Assembly: GCA_014843695.1 (NCBI GenBank)
Contig: CM026391.1
Span: 13,053,918-13,117,917 of the forward strand
DNA length: 64,000 nt
Direction: 5' to 3'
DNA from: Archivesica marissinica
Taxonomy: Eukaryota > Mollusca > Bivalvia > Venerida > Vesicomyidae
Shown here piece by piece: positions 56,998 to 64,000 of the stretch. The notes beneath the pieces were generated by a model. The model saw nothing but the letters and a program-made list of their open reading frames with translations. It was not told the origin of the DNA and made no database searches. A program made the position numbers and the translations under genes. The stretch's first letter is position 1. The number at the start of each line of letters is the position of its first letter.

Positions 56998-57027
56998 CAG
57001 TCGGTCGGTCGGTCGGTCGGTCGGTCG
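56998..57027. repeat. (GGTC)n microsatellite
   Basis: About seven GGTC/CGGT units just before a T1 element. Confidence 0.95.
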
Positions 57028-57043
57028 GGGTATAGAATAAATA

Positions 57044-57466
57044 TACAGTCAAACATGTGTTAGTGGTCACCTCCATTAAGCAGCCAATCTGTATTAAGCT
57101 GCCAGTTTCCAGATTCCCAATATGTTGTTTTATTATACATTTAACTTCTATTAGGCAGCCACCTGTGCTAAGCAGCCACTTTCTGTGATTCCCTTGGCTG
57201 GCTGCTTAACTCTTTCAACACCAAGTAACTGACATGGACTGGTCCATGATATTTTTAGACCAATAAATTAATAACAAAATTACATTTGGATCAGTTCATT
57301 TATCAAAATGGGTAATTATTTTTCTAAAAATAGTTATATTACTTGAAAAAAGTGCAGATCCTGATGAGACGGCTCGTCACGAGCCGGCTCATCTGGATCT
57401 ACACTTTTTTGTAAGCCAATTTAGAGGTCTGTGGTGTTGAAAGGGTTAAAGACAGGTTTGACTGTA
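57044..57466 (+). mobile_element. T1 MITE interrupted by a P1 MITE
   Basis: TACAGTCAAACATGTGTTAG at the left, GACAGGTTTGACTGTA at the right. The usual run GGCTGCTTAAGACAGG is split at TTAA by P1. Confidence 0.93.
57206..57449. mobile_element. P1 MITE inserted in T1 with TTAA duplication
   Basis: GGCTGC-TTAA-CTCTTTCAACACC on the left and GTGTTGAAAGGG-TTAA-AGACAGG on the right. Empty T1 sites read GGCTGC-TTAA-GACAGG (for example 45541-45556). This is the clearest proof here of a TTAA target duplication for P1. Confidence 0.95.
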
Positions 57467-57794
57467 TATGAAAATGTCAGTGTCAAATGGATTGTTCAAA
57501 TATGCCAAATAAGAGTGTCTACTTGCTGGATTGAACATTGCACAATGTTTGCTATTAATTATCCATTTCATTCATTGTCACCAAGACTAGGGAAAGCCAA
57601 GCCATAAGTATATACACTTCCATAATCACCCCCAGGTTAAAGTTCTTCAGCATTCATTTAGGAAATACATTGAAGAGATAGATTTATAGAATACATGTAT
57701 ATAGGTATATAGGTTTTATGGGCAGTCCTGATTCTGTGAGATTTAAATGCAGAGTGTGTGCATGGAAGCATTATAAGGGAGTACTTGTTTGGGT
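57467..57794. other. No supported feature
   Basis: Unique sequence; nothing recognised. Confidence 0.4.
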
Positions 57795-58247
57795 AAATGC
57801 CTTACATAAGGGCACAATCGTAATGCCTTGCTTGCCTAAGGGCACACTCGTAATGCCTTGCCTAAGGGCACAATCGTAATGCCTTACCTAAGGGCACAAT
57901 CGTAATGCCTGACCTAAGGGTACAATCGTAATGCCTTACCTAAGGGCACAATCGTAATGCCTTGCTTGCCTAAGGGCACAATCGTAATGCCTTGCCTAAG
58001 GGCACAATCGTAATGCCTTACCTAAGGGCACAATCGTAATGCCTTGCCTAAGGGCACCATCATAATGCCTTACCTAAGGGCACAATCATAATGCCTTACC
58101 TAAGGGCACAATCGTAATGCCTTACCTAAGGGCACAATCGTAATGCCTTGCCTAAGGCCACAATCGTAATGCCTTACCTAAGGGCACAATCGTAATGCCT
58201 TGCCTAAGGGCACACTCGTAATGCCTTGCCTAAGGGCACAATCGTAT
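57795..58247 (-). repeat. Array of 22-29 bp made from the SINE-A body
   Basis: About 19 units of CCTAAGGGCACAATCGTAATG + CCTTG(CTTG). On the minus strand this is the SINE-A block ACGATTGTGCCCTTAGGCAA. Confidence 0.93.
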
Positions 58248-58325
58248 CAGCAACAATTGGGTGCACACTCCGGGCCTTATGTACATGAAGCGAAGGCGCT
58301 ACCACTGTGCTATTACGATATACGT
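58248..58325 (-). mobile_element. SINE-A head adjoining its own array
   Basis: Reverse: GCACACTCCGGGCC (B-box region) and GCGCTACCACTGTGCTATTA (A box with one change). The array replaces the body downstream of the head. Confidence 0.75.
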
Positions 58326-58352
58326 TGTAATTAGGTATGTATTTAACTAACA

Positions 58353-58516
58353 TACAGTCAAACCTGTTTAGTGGTCACCTCTATTAAACAGCCAACCTGC
58401 AAGCCAGTTTCCAGATTGCCAATGTTCTTTTGCTATACAGTTGACCTCTATTAAGCAGCCACCTGTACTAAGCAGCCACTTTCTGTGATTCCCTTTGCTG
58501 GCTGCTTAAGACTGTA
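58353..58516 (+). mobile_element. T1 MITE copy, right end shortened
   Basis: TACAGTCAAACCTGTTTAGT to GGCTGCTTAAGACTGTA, lacking CAGGTTTG. Confidence 0.88.
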
Positions 58517-58546
58517 TACCATTTACACAACACAACAATTAATGTT

Positions 58547-58815
58547 ATGTTATGTTATATTTCGGGTTTTACGCCTGCATCAGCACCATTTTGGGCTATA
58601 TCGCCGGCGGGCAGTTTACTAACAACACCTATACTGGGCCTTTCCTGGGCAGGCTTAACCAGTACTTGGGTGCACCAACCCCCGTAAGAAACTGCCAACT
58701 TTTTCATATAAATGAGACACGGCCTGAGCGATGCTCGAACCCGTGACCATCAGTAATGATAAGTTACAGTGGTATACAAGTCAGCGACCGTAACCACTAG
58801 ACCACGGAGGCGGAC
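58547..58815 (-). mobile_element. SINE-B copy
   Basis: TTATGTTATATTTCGGGTTT to CCACGGAGGCGGACA. It carries a small internal duplication (CCTATACTGGGCCTTTCCTG). No clear target duplication. Confidence 0.88.
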
Positions 58816-58892
58816 AGAGCCTGATCCGGCTGATCTGGCTCTATGTTCTTTGCAAATAATCTTTGAACGGTATCCAGAATCAAATGGGTTAA
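58816..58892. mobile_element. P3 MITE right-end fragment
   Basis: GAGCCTGATC..GGCTCTATG and the end GTATCCAGAATCAAATGGGT-TAA. It abuts the SINE-B head, so the left part is lost. Confidence 0.75.
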
Positions 58893-59178
58893 AGAAAAAT
58901 AGACGTTTGTTACCAAAGGACAATATGGACAGTGTATTAACCACAAAATGGATTTTCCTAGCAGCCCATCTAAGCTTCATGTATAACCCCCAATAACCCC
59001 AGATCTCATGTGTAACATCATTAATCAAGGAACTAGCCAGATCTGTCTCACAATTTGCTCAATGCTATGTTTAGAGCTGACAATGTGGAACACCTGTGAC
59101 ATTAATTGGTTTATGTCTAAATTGAGGAATTCTCAGAAAGAGAAACCTATATTTCAACTTGCTTCACTAATCTGATCA
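58893..59178. other. No supported feature
   Basis: Unique sequence; nothing recognised. Confidence 0.4.
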
Positions 59179-59624
59179 TTAACCCATTCAACACCAAGTA
59201 ACTGACATGGACTGGTGCATGGTATTAACCCATTCAACCCCAAGTAACTGACATGGACTGGTGCATGATATTTAACCCATTCAACACCAAGTAACTGACA
59301 TGGACTGGTGCATGATATTTAACCCATTCAACACCAAGTAACTGACATGGACTGGTGCATGATATTTAACCCATTCAACACCAAGTAACTGACATGGACT
59401 GGTGCATGATATTTAACCCATTCAACACCAAGTAACTGACATGGACTGGTGCATGATATTTAACCCATTCAACACCAAGTAACTGACCTGGACTGGTGCA
59501 TGATATTTAACCCATTCAACACCAAGTAACTGACATGGACTGGTGCATGATATTTAACCCATTCAACACCAAGTAACTGACATGGACTGGTGCATGGTAT
59601 TTAACCCATTCAACACCAAGTAAC
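59179..59624. repeat. 47-bp array of P1 left termini
   Basis: About 9.5 units of TTAACCCATTCAACACCAAG + TAACTGACATGGACTGGTGCATGATAT. The unit is the reverse complement of the 47-bp units that begin the 42419-43803 array. Confidence 0.95.
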
Positions 59625-60649
59625 TAGGGGTGACTATTGGGGTCAATTTTACTATTGCGATAGTATTGCGATAGTTAAAATACTATTGCGATAGTATTGC
59701 GATAGTATTGCGATAGTTGTAGGACTATTGCAATAGTATTGTGTAAATACATATTAATTAAAAAAATATTCTGTTTCGTATGGAATACACAAGTTCTGTG
59801 TATTTATTTATTAGCATGCAATTTTTTCTTTATTATCATGACATCGAACACACTGCACTAATTTACTTGTCCGTAGTGAAAAGTTGAAAACCCACTTGCC
59901 CGTATATCCGAACTTTATATGTTTAAATAATATAAACCAACCTTATTTAAAAATCGATACACAGTCCCGCTAAGTTACATGATTGTTTACCTGTCGTCTT
60001 CAATAATAAGGCTGCGTCACGTACCCGTTCCCGTATATCGATTTAGCGACCGCGTAGTATACTTGTAACTGACGCATGCGCTATAGCACTTTAAATTACC
60101 CATACCCGGGATTATGGGGGTCACATCGCCTACTTTGCTCACTATTCAGTACCAAAGAAGCCATTTTCGACAGTAGTTATTCTTATTGACAGCTGGCTTG
60201 TTTTGAGCGGAAAATACATTGCATACCCACCGCATTTTACACAGTTTTTATGTGACGGGCGATAACTCTTGACATTTCCGGTTCTTATTCAGGTTATTGT
60301 CGGCTGGAAATGTTGTCCGCCACCGTTGTCGGCTGGCTTGTGTTTATTGCGGAAGTTCCGCAGGAAAATAAACAAGAACATTTGCCGATGCTTTCTCATT
60401 AAAATACGATTTAAATGCCATGGGAACATAAAGTAAATGCACTCGCCGGTATTTTTACTTGTCCACGGACAAGTTACATTCGAAAATCTACTTGCCCGGC
60501 GTAACAAATGACCGATTTCGCCATCCCTGGCAACTATCGAAACTATTGCGATAGTACTGCCGCAATAGTCAATACTATCGATGGTCATATTTACCATCGA
60601 TGGTTGACTATCGTGACGCTGTCTATTGCGATGCATCGTTACACCCCTA
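59625..60649. mobile_element. 1,025-bp non-autonomous hAT element
   Basis: TAGGGGTGACTATTG at the left and TTACACCCCTA at the right. The 8-bp direct repeat CAAGTAAC is at 59617-59624 and 60650-60657. Subterminal arrays of TATTGCGATAG and CCATCGATGG/ATCGATGG motifs. An internal stretch near 60440-60530 (CTTGTCC..GGACAAG, CGCCATCCCTGG) may be a second nested fragment. A 128-codon minus-strand frame crosses its right end and is not convincing. Confidence 0.92.
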
Positions 60650-60758
60650 CAAGTAACTGACATGGACAGGTGCATGGTATTTTTTTACACAAATAAATTA
60701 ATAAGACAATTACATTTGGACCAGTTCATTTATCAAAATGGGTAATTTTGTCTAAAAA

Positions 60759-61865
60759 TACAGTCAAACTTGTATTAAGAGACCGCCCAAGGGAATGGAC
60801 AAAAGCGGTCTCTTAATGAAACGGTCTCTTAATACAAAGTGACTGAACGGACAATTTCCCAGAGTCGGAGACATGTACTAGACTTTTGTTTGGGTGGACA
60901 CTACAGTGTCCATATAGATATCAACATCATATACATGTATATATGTTACATATATCATCATAAAATAAAGAAAACTTTTATAGTAATATATTGTATTTTT
61001 CTTGTTGAAACACCTTGTTGATTGCTGCTAATTGTGATACCTGCACGATATGGATACTGTAGATCAAACACCTTATTGATTGCTGCTAATTGAGACACCT
61101 GCATGGGTACTCAAAAGTGTAGAATTGAAATTGGTCTTATTTATTACGAGTACGAAACATTTTGAGGACGAATCAATTTTGTATTTAGATTCAAAATATA
61201 TTATAAGGCGTGACAATGGTGTGATATCCGAGATTACCAATTATCTAAACAAAAATTTAATCCAGAAAATTACAACAATAATGCATTTACATTCATTTAA
61301 ATCAAAACGTACATATAAAATTGACATCCGTTGGCTGAATTTCCGACCGGTGCAATGGGACAATCCATATGCTGTGACCCAGTAAAACTAAAAATGCGAG
61401 ACTATAAGAACAAAGTGTGGACTATTTGAATCAATTAGCGCCCAATTATGAGATTTGCACACACTATAAAGAACTCGTAACTGGACATTGCGCGCCGATA
61501 ATCCCCTACATTTGTTTTTACAACAATGACTCAAACGGAAATTGGTGCATAAATGTGCGAACATTGACTGATTGGCATGTATCATGATTACTTGTCAAAT
61601 GTATTGCCTCTTCAATATACATAACCAGCAGACGACACATTTAATAGTCTCTTGATTTATGTTTTGAATTTCAACACTACTTATGGTCGCTTAATGAAAA
61701 ACATTAGGTAATTACGGCCGAAAATAGGTGGTCGTTGGTCGCGTAAGACAAAAGTCGCTTAATACAATAGATTTATAGTGTGAAATCGCTCGGGGGGATT
61801 TCAAAATGGTCGCATAAGACAAAGGTCGCTTAATACACGTGGTCGCTTGAGCAATTTTGACTGTA
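60759..61865. mobile_element. 1.1-kb TA-flanked element with mixed T1/T2-type ends
   Basis: TACAGTCAAACTTGTATTAA at the left, GCAATTTTGACTGTA at the right, TA at both ends. The left subterminal region has AGAGACCG/CGGTCTCT repeats; the right has T2-like blocks (GTCGCTTAATACACGTGGTC). The two ends are therefore not alike beyond ACAGTCAAA. An unassigned 101-codon frame at 61080-61385 has no recognised motif. Confidence 0.8.
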
Positions 61866-61916
61866 GTAATATATTACTGGCAAGAAGTACAGATCCTGAT
61901 GAGCTGCTAATCTGGA

Positions 61917-62080
61917 TACAGTCAAACCTGTCTTAAGCAGCCAGCCAAGGGAGTCAGAGAAAGTGGCTGCTTAACACAGGTGGCTGCTTAATAGAGGTCA
62001 AATATATAATAAAACAACATATTGGGAATATGGAAACTGGCTGCTTAATGGAGGTGACCACTAACACAGGTTTGACTGTA
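61917..62080 (-). mobile_element. T1 MITE inserted in P1 at TA
   Basis: TACAGTCAAACCTGTCTTAA to ACACAGGTTTGACTGTA, 164 bp including both TA. The host P1 sequence ATCTGGAT(C)TACAC is interrupted at TA. Confidence 0.93.
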
Positions 62081-62220
62081 TACACATTTTGTAAGCCTAT
62101 TTTGTGCTTGGTAGTGTTGAAAGGGTGAGTGGATCTGATACATATTATAGACAGAATATAAATCGTTATCAAATTTTCGGCCCCATGACCTTCATCTGGA
62201 TGCATCTACTGAGTGTTACA

Positions 62221-63003
62221 ATTTTCTTACATAATTTTGTCCAGTAAGATACACTGGCCCATTATAAAGCACTTTTTCTATTCAAATGTTGTATTTAGTG
62301 GTCATACTGTGCATTTTAACAATATTTTATTGAAATTTATTAACCCTTTCCCTCATAGAAGCACCTCTTGACGCCATTACAAATACAAAATGCATTGACA
62401 CTGTAATAGCCAAACCAATGTTCATAATGCAGGCCAGAATCTCATGTAGTCCCAGTAATATCTATGGAGGTGGGATAGATATGGCGACTACTTATCCACT
62501 GCACGATAGCTAAATGGCTGTCGTTTATATGGAGATATAATAGTATATTAACCTAAATCTCTATGTTGTCCCAGTAATATCTATGGAGGTGGGATAGATA
62601 TGGCGACTACTTATCCACTGCACGATAGCTAAATGGCTGTCGTTTATATGGAGATATAATAGTATATTAACCTAAATCTCTATGTTGTCCCAGTAATATA
62701 TATGGAGGTGGGATAGATATGGTGACTACTTATCCACTGCACGATAGCTAAATGGCTGTCTGTCGTTTATATGGAGATATAATAGTATATTAACCTAAAT
62801 CTCTATGTTGTCCCAGTAATATCTATGGAGGTGGGATAGATATGGTGACTACTTATCCACTGCACGATAGCTAAAAATGGCTGTTGTTTGTATGGACATA
62901 TAATAGTATATTAACACAAATCTCTATGAAGGAATGGGTTAAGGACATGATCACACGCGCTTTCTCACTTCCCCCCAAAATTCTGACCTAGAATGAACCC
63001 TGC
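62221..63003. mobile_element. F-family element, left-truncated, split by P4
   Basis: ATAATTTTGTCCAGTAAGAT to AATTTATTAA, then after the P4 insert GATCACACGCGCTTTCTCAC to CTAGAATGAACCCTG. The first 100 or so family bases are missing. Confidence 0.83.
62340..62942. mobile_element. P4 TTAA element with an internal 120-bp array
   Basis: TTAACCCTTTCCCTCATAGA at the left, TCTATGAAGGAATGGGTTAA at the right. Inside are four copies of a unit of about 118-122 bp (GTCCCAGTAATATCTATGGA ... AATAGTATATTAACCTAAAT) starting near 62449, 62568, 62687 and 62808. The F host gives the empty site ATTTATTAAATAACG. Confidence 0.88.
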
Positions 63004-63231
63004 ACTAAATGTATATACATAACACAGCCAAGAATTAGGCTATGCTTGATATTCCTATAATTAAGCTTAACTTATCAATGATGCAGGTGTTCTAATGTGA
63101 TCCCCCATAAAAGTATTTTCGACTCAATTAGTTGGACTAACTGGTTGTTAGGCCAAGTTGTCTGGGTAATTAATTGTAATTGTAAAATGATGTTAATAGA
63201 TGGCCAACTTTTACAACCCACTATATTCTCA
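63004..63231. other. No supported feature
   Basis: Unique sequence; nothing recognised. Confidence 0.4.
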
Positions 63232-63461
63232 TTAAGCCTTTCCCCCTTAGAGATGTAGTTTTATTTCATACATTTGGCTGTAATTTACCAATCATACACA
63301 ATGGATACACTGTGAACTTGCCTACTCCACCTTCATGGAGGTTACTAACAATTACTAAGTGTTGTATGTTGTTCGGATCCTTATTATAGCTTGTTTGACT
63401 ACTAATGTGTCGATCTATGTCAATAGGCGTCGAGAGATGCTTCTAAGGGGGAAAGGGTTAA
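63232..63461. mobile_element. P5 TTAA element
   Basis: TTAAGCCTTTCCCCCTTAGA at the left, TCTAAGGGGGAAAGGGTTAA at the right. 230 bp, non-coding. End sequence related to P4 (CCTTTCCC). Confidence 0.85.
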
Positions 63462-63665
63462 TTTGTTTGTTTTGTCTAAGTAGCACCAGCAGCTTAGGTC
63501 ATACGGCGACTCTCGACTTATTATTGGTGGAGGAAGACCCCAGGTGAACATCCGTGAAGTATTATAGGCACCCTGGTAGAACCACTGACCTACCGCAAGC
63601 CACCTGTATAGCTTTCTCACATGAAATCATGTGTTTCGAACCTACAGCAGTGAGGGGCAAGCGAA
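63462..63665 (-). mobile_element. SINE-C copy, head-truncated
   Basis: TTTGTTTGTTTTGTCTAAGT (tail) through GTGGAGGAAGACCCCAGGTG, GTAGAACCACTGACC, to a reverse B box GTTTCGAACCTACAG. The A box is missing. Confidence 0.7.
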
Positions 63666-63685
63666 GGAAAGGGTTAAGTAATAAA

Positions 63686-64000
63686 TAGGGATGGCAACGA
63701 AAAGCGATTTTGCTATTCGAATATTTCCGAATATTCGAATACTGCAATAGACGTCCGAGTGAATATCCAAGGATTAGCAATTGTCATGCATGTAATTAAC
63801 ATGACGCCGATGAGACTTTAGCTCCTCCCACTAGTCATGTGATCACCGATTCTCGCTACAAGATGTCGAGAAACATGGCAGCGCATACGATTGCTGAAGG
63901 TGTGTCACTTTATCGATCGCTGATTGGCTTATCGGATTATCGCTGGCTAGGTTGATTGACAGCTTGTGTCAGGTTAATCGCAATTAGACAATCATAATTA
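63686..64000. mobile_element. hAT-like element running off the window
   Basis: Begins TAGGGATGGCAACGAAAAGC, the terminus also seen at 18415, followed by ATTCGAATATT repeats. Only 315 bases are in the window and the other end is not available. Confidence 0.65.

Larger units (their letters stand above)
59179..62128. mobile_element. One P1 MITE expanded and split by three elements
   Basis: P1 sequence can be followed in order: left terminus (as an array) 59179-59624; CAAGTAACTGACATGGACAG to TCTAAAAA at 60650-60758; GTAATATATTACTGGCAAGA to AATCTGGA at 61866-61916; TACACATTTTGTAAGCC to GTGTTGAAAGGG at 62081-62125. Removing the three insertions leaves an ordinary P1 order. The right TTAA has mutated to TGAG. 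Confidence 0.88.

Noticed and set aside
60289..60675. 128-codon minus-strand frame across the hAT right end
   Set aside because: It starts outside the element in P1 sequence, runs through the TIR, and shows no transposase motif.

Overview
This window is eukaryotic, AT-rich, non-coding DNA packed with repeats. It most resembles a bivalve mollusc genome: tRNA-headed SINEs with A/B boxes and poly-CATAA-like tails, swarms of small terminal-inverted-repeat (TIR) elements, and very many kilobase-scale minisatellites. I cannot name the species. There is no operon, rRNA, intact tRNA gene, CRISPR array or intact transposase. The only coding feature I would defend is one candidate exon on the minus strand at 3127-3287. 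It may be the end of the first cyclase domain of an adenylyl cyclase 9-like protein; that identification is weak. If it is real, most of the window upstream of it on the minus strand is intron or intergenic DNA.

Layout. 0-3.1 kb: 142-bp array derived from the end of the candidate exon. 3.3-5.1 kb: small DNA elements. 5.1-13.2 kb: three arrays (31 bp made from a SINE head, 20 bp, 44/48 bp). 13.2-20.5 kb: MITEs (short non-autonomous TIR elements), SINEs, a promoter-like palindrome cluster, a 19-bp array and a decayed hAT copy with a BED finger. 20.9-26.8 kb: arrays of about 32, 51, 40 and 34 bp, with nested MITEs and a hairpin between them. 27-31.5 kb: SINEs, a 24-bp array and one nested element. 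32-35.5 kb: a 13-bp array. 35.5-40 kb: a MITE and arrays of 52 and 35 bp. 40-48 kb: MITEs, palindromes, a MITE-end array and an hAT element nested in a TA-type element. 48.4-54.4 kb: arrays of about 48, 48, 25 and 18 bp. 54.5-64 kb: SINEs and nested DNA elements, including one MITE split by three other elements. By my boundaries tandem arrays cover roughly 30 kb, a little under half the window.

Family labels used below are mine. P1-P6: short palindromic elements bounded by TTAA (piggyBac-like target preference). T1 and T2: TA-flanked elements whose ends read TACAGTCAAAC (Tc1/mariner-like). F: elements with ends like CAGGGTTCATTCTAG. Y: elements with ends like TACTCGCCTATAAGAC. SINE-A, SINE-B and SINE-C: three tRNA-headed SINE families. 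S3: a further dispersed repeat.

Main biological message. Several nested insertions keep exact target duplications, so the order of events can be read (57 kb, 59-62 kb, 46 kb, 22 kb, 41.7 kb). In at least three unrelated mobile families (P1, T1, SINE-A) a terminal piece of the element, carrying the TIR or the Pol III A box, has itself become a tandem array. Seeding of satellites from transposon ends looks like the dominant process here. All boundaries and copy counts were made by eye and should be read as within a few bases or copies.
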